A stretch of DNA of 64,000 nt from Rhodamnia argentea. Lineage: Eukaryota; Streptophyta; Magnoliopsida; Myrtales; Myrtaceae. Made by a program: the position numbers and the translations under genes. The notes under the pieces were generated by a model that was not told the origin of the DNA, did no database searches, and saw only the letters and a program-made list of their open reading frames with translations. Below, piece after piece: positions 12,450 through 24,897 of this stretch (the first letter of the stretch is position 1; every line of letters begins with the position of its first letter). The DNA is taken from positions 25,165,294 to 25,229,293 of the forward strand of contig NC_063155.1 of the NCBI RefSeq assembly GCF_020921035.1. Reading direction: 5' to 3'.

Positions 12450-15400
12450 GCCCCCCACTAGTGGTGATCGATTCCGGGATAGGTGATTCCCATTTTAGAA
12501 TCGAGAACCAACCGCTAGGGATTGGTTTCGCAAAATGGGATCGGTTTTGCAAAATGGAAACCGTGAACTACCTGCTTGTTCCATGGACCCACTCGAGAAT
12601 CGAACCACCAGTCCGGTTTCCGAGTGGATCCATGGAGTCGGTCCTACCCATTATTACTTATGCTTTGTTTCATTATTGCGGAATGCCTTCGGAAAGGAGG
12701 ATGGGTTCTCTTACTTCTTAGGCCTCTTTAGACTAATCCACCATTTGTTCTTTTGGCCGACCTCTTAATGCTTGTATAGTTGTATGCAACTGCGGCAATG
12801 CATGTTCTGAATAATTTTTTGTTGATGTATACATTTATATACTGAATAAAGCTAAACAACGATGCTGAGATATATGTGTACCTACATATCTTCTTGGGGA
12901 TAGAAGAATCAAAGCCTATGTAATTCTGTTACCTTTGATAACCCCAACTTACCTCAATCGTCGTTACCTATTCCAAGTACTGTGGCGATGGTATCTCCAT
13001 CATCATCGAAGAAATCGACTTCATTATTGCGATCCGTCTCTTGTTGTTGATGTTTAGCCTTTGTCCAATCATCGACACAAGCTTGAGCCTTTACCGAATT
13101 CGGATGTAATCTTGAACGTTGGTCGTCCAAAATGTTGCTTCTAACGCTAAATGCTTGTTCAACTGCAATTGTTAAACAATGAGTTGCTAAAACTTGTCTT
13201 GCGATGAGAGCCGGGATTGAGAATTCGGTTGAATATCTCTTCCACTACTCTAGGATGTTGAAATTTGTGCCGCCTTCGGAAACATCAAACTAAAAAAAAA
13301 AGGTTAAATAGGTATCTATTTTAGAAATATTACATGCTGCTCCATTTTGTCTTTTTTGCCTACTCATCAACATTTTGTGCCCTCTACTAATTCTACCTAG
13401 GTCCTCCCTTTGTACGTCACTATGTTGGGAAGCTTTACTATCACCTCCTAGATTATATCTACTACAAAATTCATTATACAATTATACTATTGTTTGTTTA
13501 ACCATTGCTTGTATAGCTCTAATATCTACCACTTCATTCAAATGAAAACATTCATAATACGTAGTCAAATAATCACATAAACCATCTAATTTGATACGTG
13601 GATCGAAAATAAAAGCAGCCAAATAAATAAGATGAAATATAATAATGCAGCCATTTTGTTCGCATTGATATAATAGTTGGAGTTAAATGATCATTTTTTT
13701 CATATTCTTCAAAAACACCAGCAACATTCATACACTCTATTAAAAATAATTGTGTAGTAGGATAATAAACACATGATAAAGTATAAATTGCATCGTTAAA
13801 AACTTTTAAAAAAACTTAAATTTTTTTGGCAAATATCCCACTCTTGTGGGAATAAATTAATTTCAGAAACATTATTCGAAATAAACGTGCATAATAAATC
13901 TTTATATACAAAAGATTGATAAAGCAACTCATACGTAGAATTCCAACGAGTCGGAACATCTTTTGAAAATCTTTTTGGCTTTCTTTTATGTGCTTTACAA
14001 AATCTGCCTCATTCTTTCATAATTTGAGGATGTTTTCACAAAAATTGAATTGCTCTCTATTGGGCTAAAAAAAATCAAGAATTTGTAAACTATCTTGTAC
14101 ACATAAATTTAAAACATGGCAAACACATTTAACGTGAAAAAATTGTCCATCAGAAATAGGTTTACAAATATTTTCTAAATCGGGAATAGAAGCGGTATTT
14201 GCTGCGGCATTATCAAAATCAACTGAAAATTTTTTATTAATCAAATCATATTTTTCTAAAACTTGCTTAATTACAGTATAAATATTATTAGTCGTATGCT
14301 TATCATAAAAAACTCGAAATGCAATAACTCTTTTTTGAATATTCCAATCGTCACCTATCCAATGACATGTGATACCCATATAAGAATGAGTTTGTCAATG
14401 ATCACTCCAAATGTCACTACCTATATGCACACGTCCATGAAAATTCATAAAAAAGTTTTTCAAATCTTGTTTTTCTTTTTTATAAAGCCCAATAAGTTGG
14501 CGTTTAAACGTATTCTTCGGAACATGTTATGCTTGTAGAGTACATGCAGTGTTTATAAAATAATTAAAACCAAAATTTTCACCAAAATTAAACGATAAAT
14601 GTTCGGTGGCAGCAAATCTAGCTAATTCTTCTTTATAAAATTTTTCATTATAACGAAATAAAGGAGAAGTGCTAGAATTGATGTACCTGAAAATTTATTG
14701 TTGGTTGGTGTTGATCCCCACTTTTGTTGGATGTTTCGACCTTAGATGCCGTTGAAATGTTCCATACCCTCCTCCAGCTGTAAATTTGTATGTTGTCCCA
14801 CAATATTTACATTTTACTTGATACTTGTTTTCGCCTAAATGTTCCTTAATGAAGTGTTCCCATATCTTGGATGTACCCTCTCATTCCGGCTCCTTTGTTA
14901 TTGATATTTCTTCGACGTCCGTAGAAGGATGAAGATTTTCTTGCGTTGGGACGTGCTCGACGTTGGGAATAACGTTGATATTAACATCATCGTCTACTCA
15001 ATATGCAAACTCATGAGCATCATATTCATGAGGATAATCAGAATTCCCCATCGGCATTGCGCTCTTTCCCTTGTCACCAGATCTGCTTCCACTTGTCATT
15101 TTTTTTTAGAAAATCGAGCAGAAAACGGATTCGGAAAATTGAGAGAATTGAGCCGGATTGAGAGAATTGAGCGGATTGAGTGAATTGAGAGAATTTGAGA
15201 GAATTTGTGAGAAAAAATGAAAGGATGAGAGGGGTATTTATAAAGATTTAAGATAGTTTTAGTAAATTATAAAAAAATAAAAAAAAAAGAGTGGGGGACG
15301 GTGGACCATTGCAATGCAACAGTCAAAATTTGAGGCTTAAAAGCCATTGGGCCTAAGCCTAACGGCCAATTGCCGGTTCCGGGCCGGTTCCGAACTTTGG

Positions 15401-15510
15401 TGAACCTTAACCGGCCCTTGAAGGTTGGGCTGGTTTTGGTTCGGAACCGGCGGGCTTGGTCAACGGGCCGGTTCCGGGCCCAAACCGGCCCGTGGCCCTC
15501 TCTAACTTAC
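12450..15510 (-). mobile_element. hAT-superfamily transposon, approximate extent
   Basis: A decayed hAT transposase gene (12,954-15,099) is flanked by hAT-type subterminal DNA. On the right, 15,360-15,500 is packed with CCGGTTCC and GGGCCGG motifs. On the left, TAGTGGTGATCGATTCCGG at about 12,452 has the form of a plant hAT end. I could not find a matching 8-bp target duplication, so the borders are estimates and the two ends may not belong to the same insertion. Confidence 0.55.
12954..15099 (-). pseudogene. hAT transposase (RICESLEEPER-like), inactivated
   Basis: Reading down the minus strand from ATG 15,099, the remains follow one frame for most of their length. A BED-type zinc finger is visible at about 14,855-14,735 (KCKYCGTTYKFTAG then HLRSKH). 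The central part reads GITCHWIGDDWNIQKR, FSVDFDNAAANTASIP and FFHVKCVCHVLNLCVQD, as in plant hAT transposases of the RICESLEEPER/DAYSLEEPER group. The C-terminal dimerisation region reads CLTIAVEQAFSVRSNILDD and RSRLHPNSVKAQACVDDW, ending with a stop at 12,954. At least five in-frame stops are visible (after HEFAY, EPE, NTNQQ, SDH and QILDFF), and frame changes occur between 13,250 and 14,060. The gene cannot make a full transposase, but the residues kept suggest fairly recent decay. Confidence 0.85.
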
Positions 15511-16620
15511 CCTTACTTAAAAGTCGTAGGCCAGATTTTTTTAAAATATCATTGTCTAAACTATTAAGAGCTTCTGCGCCTTTCATGCAAACTCCATTTC
15601 TCTACAAGAACGGTCCTAATGCACTCCTAAATCCTAGCTCGCTCTTTGCAACTCGACTCGCCGTGTGAGAACGACGTATTAGGTTGCTAGGAACAAGTCT
15701 TCCGCGTCTAGGGAACGGTCTCCTGGTTATAACCCGGTCATACCATCTGATACAACTCACCACCAGGAAATTTGTTCCCCATGGAGCATGGCTGGTCAGT
15801 TCTACCATGCGACTGGACCGTATGATCTATTTAATAAGCTTCCCTAGGTCACTTGGCCGGTCAAACTATCGGTAACAGGGTTTTTGAATGAAGAATGAGA
15901 GGTGAAGGTGACAAGATTTTGCATGTGAATGGGGACTGTTAGCCAGCTTTTCCCACTGAGAAAGAAGGGAAAAAGGAAATTGAATTTGCTTGAACTTAAT
16001 GCATGTGAAGCAACAATTGAACAACAACTGCACAGAAAGTTGAAGGGGGTGCAAGTTAATTATACTTGCCCAATTTCAAGAAAGACAAATCCTAAGATTC
16101 CTATTTTCCTTGTCTGGACACCCTTCTAGAGACTGCCCCTCCCCACTAAAATGGAAATCACTGTGCACTTTCACTGTCAAAGTGAAACACAGATGCCTCG
16201 TTGAGAGATGGGGGTGAGTTAATAAACAGACAACAACCCATGAAACAAAGAGGCACAGGTCGCTTTACTTGCATAGAACTCTGTTCCTTTTATCATTTGA
16301 AACTGTGAGGAAGTTCAAAAGAGAAGAGAGCGACTTGACTAGGTTTTAGGTTCTTGGGCCTGTCACACACTAGTAAAGTCGTGCGTTAATTCTTAGGCAA
16401 GATCGCTGAGACATCCTGAAATAATGCTTAAGCTCTTGCTCAGGAAGAACTTATTCTATAAGAGGTAACTAGCCTTTGACCTCTTTTTGGCATAACAAAA
16501 ATATTGTCTACTATGATACAGCCCTCAACTAGAAACTTAAAAAGCCTTGTAATAAGCACCATATATCAAGGAAGAAACAAAGAAGATAGGACTTAAGAGC
16601 CCTGCAGGCTGCAGCACATC
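15511..16620. other. Intergenic DNA upstream of INO
   Basis: No coding similarity was recognised. The region from about 16,100 to 16,620 should contain the INO promoter, but I could not assign specific factor sites. In Arabidopsis, ovule-specific INO expression depends on a short upstream region; whether it is conserved here cannot be judged by eye. Confidence 0.4.
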
Positions 16621-16664
16621 TATAAATTCTCCTGGAAATTGCAATATCTCCAATCACAAGCATT

Positions 16665-16716
<52 letters not shown>
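16621..16716 (+). promoter_or_regulatory. TATA box and CT-repeat leader of INO
   Basis: TATAAAT lies at 16,621-16,627. A (CT)n microsatellite of about 25 units fills 16,666-16,716 and ends at the start codon. With a usual TATA-to-start spacing, transcription would begin near 16,650, so nearly the whole leader is the CT repeat. An ATG at 16,639 is in frame through the repeat (encoding alternating Ser-Leu) but would lie upstream of that predicted transcription start. Confidence 0.55.
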
Positions 16717-16718
<2 letters not shown>

Positions 16719-19339
16719 GGCAACCATAGATCACCTCCTAAATCTCTCTGAGCAGATTTGCTATGTCCAATGTGGTTTCTGCACCACCATTTTACTGGTA
16801 ATTGTATTTAGAAATGCAATGGAAAAGATAGTTACACTACAGTTGTTAATTTTCTGTTTCACTGTGTTTTATATCATGCACACAGGTAAGTGTTCCATGC
16901 AGCAGTTTATCCATGGTGGTCACAGTGAGGTGTGGTCATTGCACAAGCCTCCTCTCTGTCAACATGATGAAAGCTTCCTTCGTTCCTCTCCATCTTCTAG
17001 CTTCTCTTAGCCACGACGCGGTACTTATAACTCTTTTTTTGTGACAGAAACGAAATGCTTCATATAGCTTTCTTGATTGTACTTTTGACGCCTTCACCAG
17101 TAAATTATACATCCTCAAGATAATGCTTCTTTTTCTTGAACATGAAGTCTTTAAGAGCCTAGTCATGTGCATTATAATCGAATATTTATACACAATTGAA
17201 GAGGCATATTGTGATGAAGCTCCTTACAAATTCTACTTTATCATCTCTCCCCAAGAATAGTTTGAACATGAATCAATTTTGTCCCATCACTGTCCCTGGA
17301 GTTCATTCTAGAGTTAGTCGATTCTCGTCTTGTCAATCCTAATCAATATTTACTTCCGGGACTAGCCAAAAGAAGAGTTTCAAGAAATGGAAGTCCAGAA
17401 AAATGTGGAACTGTACAGCCCTTCTTACGTGAATTCTCCCGACATTGAAGATGAGGAGACCATTTCCATAACTCATGTCGTTAACAAACGTAAGGACCTT
17501 CCTCGTTTAAGTCAAGTTCATGCCATTGACATGCCAATGTCTGGTTGATTTTTCTGTTGATCAGAGGCACTAACAATGTTGTTGAACTTTATTCAGCACC
17601 AGAGAAGAGACAAAGGACTCCATCTGCTTATAACCGCTTCATCAAGTAAGCCGAGTGTTTATTGGTTAAACCTGTGGGCTATTACAGATTTTTAGAACAT
17701 CTAAAGTAAATATGTGCTGCAGAGAAGAGATCAGGAGGCTCAAGGCTCAAAATCCAAACATTCCTCACAAAGAAGCCTTCAGTCAAGCTGCCAAGAATGT
17801 AACTTCTATTTCGACCCCCTGAATTCATCTATAATTTACACTTCCCATATCCTCCAACTCAACATAATTTAGGTGAAAATAAATATGTTGCTCCAAGCCA
17901 AAGTTTTGTGCACTGCACCTAATTAACTGATTTCATGAGTTACATTTCCCATTTTCAGTGGGCACAGTTTCCGCAACATCAATTTAAAGGAGGTAACCAA
18001 GAGAGCTTTGACCAGGAAGTGGAGAGGGAGAAATGGATCTCTGATGATTCAACTGAGGTACTAAATTTATTAGCAGAGAACTGTGATATAGATCAGGGCT
18101 TAGGAAGGGCAATGCACATATTTGCTAAATAGTTGCGGTTTGATTTCATTGGCAAAGTGATTTGTTGATGCGATGTAAGCATAACATCCTAATCATCAAC
18201 ATCTTAACCACGATGAAGTAATTTTATTTTGTATCTTATCTTAAATTAGACAAAACTTCGTGTATAAGATTTGATATGGATTACAGAACTGCACATGGTC
18301 CTGAAAAAATTGCAGTAGAGGAAATTCCATCAACCTCCAAATTCCAACTGCTCGGACTTGTGAGCTTTATTTTCACGAGTTTTCATTTGTACACCACCTT
18401 TAATGATGCAAACTATGTTCCTACATAAGCATGTAGTGCCGGCCGCTCGTTTATGTGCTCACTTATGGTCGAGCAGTTTGCATTGTTACCTAACAATGTA
18501 GTAGGTCCTTGAGGCTTTTTTGAGCATATGCTTAGTTAGAATGTTCTTGAAATGGATCCATAGGGAAAAAGATATTGATGTCCTTAGAAGCTTCGCAAGT
18601 ACTAAACTTTGATAGAACTCTTATCCAAATAATCACAAACTAAAGTGATATTAACTAAATAGGGTCTTGTCAAATATATACTTCATTTAGAATATTTAAT
18701 TTTGAGGACACTGATTGTGCATAACACGAGGGCAATCAGTGCATTGAAAACTGTAAAGTTTCCTTTGTTGGTTACTTAACAAACGGCTCATGGAGTGCTC
18801 ATTAGCAAAATACAATCAAATGTTGCACCATTTCTTTAGTTGACAAGCTGGCAACTAGTTTGTTCCAAAAGCATCTTAAATTTTAAAGCATTACAGAAGT
18901 CCAAGTTCCTTCAACAAGCATGCACCGACAACTGAGAGACTTGTAAATTACCCATGAAAGTGTTGGATTCCAAAAAGTTATAACACACAAATTGACTCAA
19001 CGGTTGAGTCTCAACTATAAAAAAAGATAGCCACTGATCATCCAAAAGGGGTCCAAGAAAAGGAAACCACTAATCTCATTCAATATAAAGACCAATGTCA
19101 TTTTCTAGAAGTTGAAACATCAGTTGTGAAATTTATGAGTTACCCATTGAGGCATATCTGGAAAACACTGTAAAGATCCAAACTTCTTTGCTCATCTCGT
19201 AAGTTGGAAATGACCCAAAATGGATGCATGATTCTGTGCCTTGGAAAAACTTTTGCAGGCGAACGGGGAAGGCAAAGGGTTCCGTGAAAGAAAGGTGGCC
19301 CGGCATTTTATATGGGAAAAGACGCCCTTTGATTATTGA
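16717..19339 (+). CDS. INO: YABBY transcription factor INNER NO OUTER
   Basis: Seven exons: 16717-16797, 16886-17020, 17366-17489, 17597-17645, 17723-17798, 17959-18057 and 19259-19339. All phases fit and give 214 residues (Arabidopsis INO has 231). The C2C2 zinc finger is complete: CGFC at residues 19-22 and CGHC at 43-46. The HMG-box-like YABBY domain spans about residues 114-160 ([19 protein letters not shown], then [17 protein letters not shown]). Features separating INO from other YABBYs are [17 protein letters not shown], the stretch [17 protein letters not shown], and the C-terminal [18 protein letters not shown]. Known role of the family member: a nuclear factor needed for outer integument growth in ovules. 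The last intron is 1.2 kb, far longer than the others. The ATG just after the CT repeat matches the conserved N-terminus. The gene looks intact. Confidence 0.96.
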
Positions 19340-19450
19340 ACTGCAGAGAGAGAGTTTGCTTCTTCAAGAAACTTTCTCTTTCAGTACTGCTGAAACTCTT
19401 AATGACATGAACTGGTTAGATGCTCTCTCGGAAGTTAGGGTTCACTGCAA

Positions 19451-19453
<3 letters not shown>

Positions 19454-19490
<37 letters not shown>
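19454..19490 (+). repeat. (CT)n microsatellite in the INO 3' region
   Basis: About 18 CT units start 115 bases after the INO stop codon, probably inside the 3' untranslated region. The gene thus has a CT repeat on each side of its coding region. Confidence 0.85.
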
Positions 19491-19494
<4 letters not shown>

Positions 19495-19689
19495 ATGAAC
19501 TCAAGTTGAGTTCTAGACTTCTGTGACTCACTGAGCTGTTCAGTATATCTTGCTTTCTTGTCCTAATGCGACCGTTTTGTTGTCTTCATTTCGCGCTAAA
19601 GAACATGTAGAGGAAGTGATTTCCGTAGTTATGTCCATTGCAATTCATGTTTCTTTTCCCCTTTTACCTTTTGGCAGAGATAACAATAT

Positions 19690-20000
19690 TAGCTTCTGGG
19701 GATGTTGTAACAAATGCGAAAGCGAATACAGAACACAAGGATTTACGTGGTTCAATCAAGGTGATCTACGTCTACGGGCGAGGCAAAATAAGATTCCACT
19801 ATAATCAAATAGAGTATAGATTACGGAAGTCGGTCTTATCGATCGAACAAAAGCACACGACTCACAAGTCTCTCATGTAAAGAAAATTCTCAATACCAAA
19901 CGAAAAAACCCTAGCCACAATATAAATAGAGTCCAAAAAAATTTTCTCGAGGGCGTTGCCCTCGAACCCCCATAGAGGTCTATTTGTACCACAATAGAGA
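19690..20000. repeat. Probable dispersed repeat with a 'TTACGTGGTTCA' module
   Basis: The run containing GATTTACGTGGTTCAATC, then CTACGTCTACGGGCGAGG, and later AAAACCCTAG and a stretch about TATAAATAGAG resembles a module often seen at the ends of plant retroelements and their derivatives. I see no matching second copy in the window and no insertion borders, so the class is not assigned. Confidence 0.3.
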
Positions 20001-20670
20001 TTTAGTTCGTGATGCGGAGAGTTGACAAACTCTTACATAAAATTCAAGACATATTTAACAGGGGAAAAGTTAAGAAATTGATGTGGCAAACTCTTTCGTT
20101 ACAATGCTGAATATGGTTCACTTGTTCAAGCTAAGACGTTTTACAGTTTGCCACGTTACTTTGCGAACCAATTTTATCATTCAAACTTAAAACTCTTCAG
20201 CTTAACTCTACTTCTCTTTTGGGTACGTAAATGACTTGTCTTCATAAACTGCTTACGGCATGGATGACTGCAAAAGGAGTATTCTTTCTCCATAAATGAT
20301 AAGATGCTGAAGTTCACTAAATTATCTAGTTCCATAGCTGGCATCTGGTCATCATAAGAAAAGGGACAAAATGAAATCAACACAGTAAAAACCCTTAAAA
20401 ACAGTGATGCTACGACCGACCCCAACCATAACTTCTCCTACAGAACTTTGCTGCTTTCCCATCTTTCCATTGTCTCTTCCTCGCCAACCATGGCAATGTC
20501 CGAAAATATCAACCTGAACTTAGGATGCGACATGATTGTTTAGTAGTGTATGTGAGATTTAAAACTGACACCTTTGTACCCAAGAAAAGAACCTGGATGC
20601 ATAAGAACATAAAATTAGATAGCTTCATTTTCTTTGGTCACCTCATGGACATCAATGCGACCTTGGATCA
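20001..20670. other. 3' flank between INO and the TIGR01589 gene
   Basis: The region between the two convergent genes carries no recognisable protein. Part of it, around 20,430-20,525, might be a further 3' exon of the minus-strand gene: an acceptor TTCAG precedes open sequence, but splicing there would create an immediate stop. Confidence 0.35.
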
Positions 20671-21315
20671 TCAGCACGTGGATTTGACAAACTTACTTGC
20701 GTAGTGTGGGCTACGACCATGAGCAGCTGCACTGAAATATGCTTGAAAGAAGTCCCTATTCTCCTTTAGAAGTTCTGTCCAAACTGCGAGAGGGAAAAGC
20801 CATCATTTGAAAAGAATAATTATGTTGTGTACGTATGCTACGCAAAAGATGAAGTATGTTACCGGGGACTGCTAGTAAATTTGTGTGAGATGCAAAATTC
20901 TAACGCCATTAAATTACTTAAAACCTTAGTTCAGGAGAGATGTAGCTAAAAAAGGAAGCCAAGAATTTAAGTAAAAGAAACCAGTCCATCAGCGATGCGG
21001 ACTACTGGGTCTTTCACATGATTGTAATAACAAGAGAGACCTGTGAACGTGACGATGGGACGAATTCCGGCGTGGTGGGACAAAGCCTCGATGCATTGAT
21101 CCCGGGTCATGCGCAGTAACAAGCATCTCTCTATAAGATGCTGTACCTGTAAATATTTGCACAAGCACAGAAGTATCCATAAATAAGTTCTTCTCTCCAA
21201 CGACATAAGCATCTTGGGGAGAGAGAGAGAGAGGAGAGGGAGAGGTGCATACGAGGCGAATGTAGGAATGTGGGTGGCAATGCAAACAAGGCAGGTGGTC
21301 AGGCTGATGATACAT
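20671..21315 (-). CDS. Small plant-specific protein with TIGR01589 (A_thal_3526) domain
   Basis: Three exons, 21315-21253, 21146-21041 and 20783-20671, join in frame to a 93-residue protein. It starts MYHQPDHLPC, then SYIRLVQHLIERCLLL, MTRDQCIEAL, HAGIRPIVT, WTELLKENRDFFQAYF, and a short tail. This is the pattern of the uncharacterised plant domain TIGR01589: a helix VQ.LIE.CL, M...E/Q..EAL, and VW..L..EN..FF.AY. Function is unknown; the size and absence of signal peptide or membrane span suggest a soluble protein. The last exon could instead be spliced at the GTAAGT inside it, changing the final eight residues. The start is supported by YIR preceding the domain, as I recall for family members. 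It lies tail to tail with INO, 1.3 kb away. Confidence 0.72.
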
Positions 21316-24300
21316 AGTTCATAGGAAGATGGAAATGTACAAAAAGAAACCCAAGTCATAAAATACGGAAACGAAGACAAGAAGACAGATTGCAGCAACG
21401 TATTGGGGAGGGAATGAGGCAGTATATAGCTAGAGAGAGGTGAAAGGTAAGAATGAGCAGTTGTTATCCGCAGGATATCAGGGTGCAAGGCCAAGAAGTG
21501 ATAAGAAATCTGAAGGAGATAAGAGACAAGTGAATAAGTGATTGTCTTTTGGCTTTGAATAGAGATTTTTTTTTATAGAAAAAAAAAGGGGAGAAGGAAA
21601 ATGAAAAATTTGGGTTTCGAGATTGGACAGGATATGTAAAGCAATCAATCCTTCATCATCATCGCCTGTGCAGTCTCAGGCCCCGCAGTCGTCTTCGAGT
21701 GAGTTAATGTGATCAATATTTCCAGACATCTTCGTCCTTCCACTTGACTGAAAAATCGAACTTGAACTTCGAGAAAACAAATCTCCATGAGCAACATTTC
21801 TTCATGGAAGGAGAACATGACCGTAACATCGAGCATCGCGACTTCAAATAACCGACCAAAGTTTCAAGCTCGATCGGCACCTTGTCGCCAAGGAATTAAG
21901 AGATGGCCCGTCCTCGTTTTAATCAAGTCAGCCGACATGTACGTTAGGTTAGAGGCATCAAGACTAAGAACAATGGTAAAAAAAAAATGTTTTGCTCAAC
22001 CTCTTCAGGGCTTTACATTACAAGTAGCCAAGGGAATGTCGAACCGGTCCATCGGCCTCTCAGAGAACATGAAACCATGCTTTCTTTGATTCAATGTCCG
22101 CCTCGCAGATTTGGTTCTTTAATTCGATGATGGATTTATCCCCAGGCATGAGGGCAAAATGCATTATGGACGCATCCCTCGCACGACGTCTGGATGGATC
22201 TCTATTTTCGGTCGTTGATCACAATAGATCCCAGGAAACATGTGCAGTGGGTTCCGTGGTGCTTTGCATTATTGGAGAGAGAGAGATGGACAAAAACATC
22301 TATGTCCTGGGATCGAAATTGAAGCATCATGGGTTGCAGACGTTCTCAATTTAGAAGAGATAAATTCACTTGATTTTAATCTCTTGAAATCCCTTCCAAT
22401 TACCGGCTCGGTAAAGAGTGGTGACCATTGAGATTTTAAGAGAGTCATACGAGTCTACTAATCGAGAAGATTCTACGTTAGGAAAATAATGGTGGAAGGA
22501 AGAGAAAACAAAACCTCTACTTACTCTTACACTCGATGCCCTCTTTGATCATAACTCAACATGCTTCACAAGGAGTTTTATCTTCATTTCCGTGCGATTT
22601 AGTCCGAAGTCTCTTGTTACCAGATCGCGAGGAGATGATCCCCTCGTAAACCATTCCATCTTAGTGCGGGCGGTCTATCTTTGGACGGATTCTATTTGTT
22701 CAGTGCATGAAGGATCAGAGCGGTGTATTACCTTATTTTCGCCGGTTTCGTATCGCAGCGTAAAATTAAACACGATTTAACAAAAGTACTCAGAAACTTT
22801 CGAATCTCCTATGATGATCAGCCTCAATGGACGTGAAGATGAGCAGCATCAAAGGAAAAGGTAGAGGCAAAAGGCAATTTTGGGGGCTTCTTTCTCATTG
22901 GAGTAACTAACGAGGCCTCCTTCCTTCTCCAAGGCCTCATCAACTGTCGGCTCATTGCAGAGCCCACCGGTTTCGAAAGGTTCACCCGCTAACTTCAAGA
23001 CTCGATCGAGCCTTGAGCGTCCTCTCCCTTTTGAACTTCAATTTGTCCTTCTATAAAATATATATTCAACCTCTCCGGCACCGGCACCGGCACCGGCACG
23101 AGACCGCACAGTCATGCTCGTCAACTTTGAACTATGGGTTTTGAGTGAACAAAGTAGCTCTAACACAAATTAAACATTTCGTAACGAGTGTGGATCTTTC
23201 TAGTAATTCTAGAGGAGTAGCAATTTCACCGTATTGTCAAAAAGAAATAAAGTTAAGAATTCGATTACACGGTTTTCTAAAAAAAAAACATAACGAAATG
23301 CAAATGTAATAAATTATTGGGGAAGAACCCCTTTGTTCAAAACCATAATAGCAATTTTGGTTTAGCATTTCACACACATCTTTAGTACTAATTATTGAAA
23401 TGACCCTTACCCAACTTAGGCTCCACGGGGTTGATTGGTCTTCAAGTCCTCAAGCAAATGAACGGATATGGGAGAAACCATATCCCAATCCATCCATTTT
23501 GCACTGCCATATCTAGCCACCCATCCATTTTATTTTACTTTTTTGGCTTATGCCAATCGGCAATTATCGCGATTATCGAGCATAATCAAAGACCACACGA
23601 ACCTTGTCCCCGAACACCCGATCGCGATTAGCTTAGGGATCTCGCATTTTCCTAATGCCATGACGCATAATGAGGCCAAGGTATACTCAACGCTACGGCT
23701 GTGTTTCTGAAGTGTGAGGTGTCTTTGCAGTAAAGTTAGGAAATGGGACACCAAGGGCCACTCGTTAGATTCGTGGACAAAGCACATATCAGCCAGAGAA
23801 CCTCCATTAAACTAACCGTGACCGGAATACCTAATCAGTCCTTTATTAAAAGAAAACTCAAGTTTAATGCATGAATATACTAATGAAAACAGCATAAAGC
23901 TACACCAGAACACTGACTGGTTTCGCTTTTTGTTTAGCAATTTTTTTTTTCCCATGGTAGTTCCTCTCCATGCAAAGTGACAGATGCATAAGCACTTCGT
24001 AGTTAGACATTCCACTGACGTCTGCACAAACCGAAACTCTGTCGTTTAGGTTTCTGCACGAAGATGCAAAGACACCAACACATTTTAAAGAAGATGATAT
24101 GTTTTTTGTCTCTTTTATTTGGGCGGAAACTAGTGAGCTGTGATTGTTTGGTGGTACTCGAAACGAATTTTGGTGTTTTGATTCTGCATTGGAAGCGAGG
24201 AGGATGTGGTTGGACTGGACTTATGAAACGAGGGGATATGTAGAGAGATTCAGCCAATGTGAACAATGTTAAAGCACGAGGTGGGTGGAACTCGGCCATC

Positions 24301-24890
24301 GTAGACACACAGGAGAACGGCCACATTGGACAAAATTTAGTCCACGTCGCACTACGATGCCACACGACAGCCACAACAGTTTGATTTGGTCGGATTTGGT
24401 GTCAGAGGGATTCAATTTGGAAATCTGTAAAAGTAGAAGTATTTGATTAGAGAGAATAAAAGCACAAGGACCTGGTTAAAAGACCAAACTTCATCATCAA
24501 TACACGATAAGCTTAAAACCTAATGCAATTTCTACTTAACAGTAGAAAATGCATCTGAAGAAGAAGAAGGTTTTATTGAAGCAGAAGGTACGAAAAGCAC
24601 AGTACCAAACTAGCTCTTGCAACCAACATTCCAACTGAAATCAGGCCGGTTTCCACATAAAGTTCTCCCCCCCTGCGGCCAAATTATTAGTGCACGGCCT
24701 CATGAGATCGATGACAAGTCCCTTTCAACCTTACGTACCGAGATGAATTATCATCAGTTTGGAGTCGTTTTGTTAGATCGGTCAACTTAACGACGCATCA
24801 AGAATAGAACCCACAAGAAAGGCCCACCCATCAAAATGTAATTTTTTCCCCCAACTTTGATGCAAGATCTGTTCTTGGTTTGTACGTGCA
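21316..24890. other. Gene-poor intergenic DNA
   Basis: The first few hundred bases, which include a GA-rich run near 21,220-21,242 within intron 1 of the neighbouring gene and CT-rich sequence further up, should contain that gene's leader and promoter. Beyond this I recognise no protein. A four-unit CCGGCA hexamer repeat is at about 23,080-23,100. Several open frames of 60-120 codons occur, but none has a recognisable motif or a splice-compatible partner. Confidence 0.4.
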
Positions 24891-24897
24891 CATAGGG

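Noticed and set aside
16639-16716. Longer INO start at ATG 16,639 through the CT repeat
   Set aside because: It would place a Ser-Leu repeat before the conserved N-terminus and lies only 18 bases after the TATA box, upstream of the expected transcription start.
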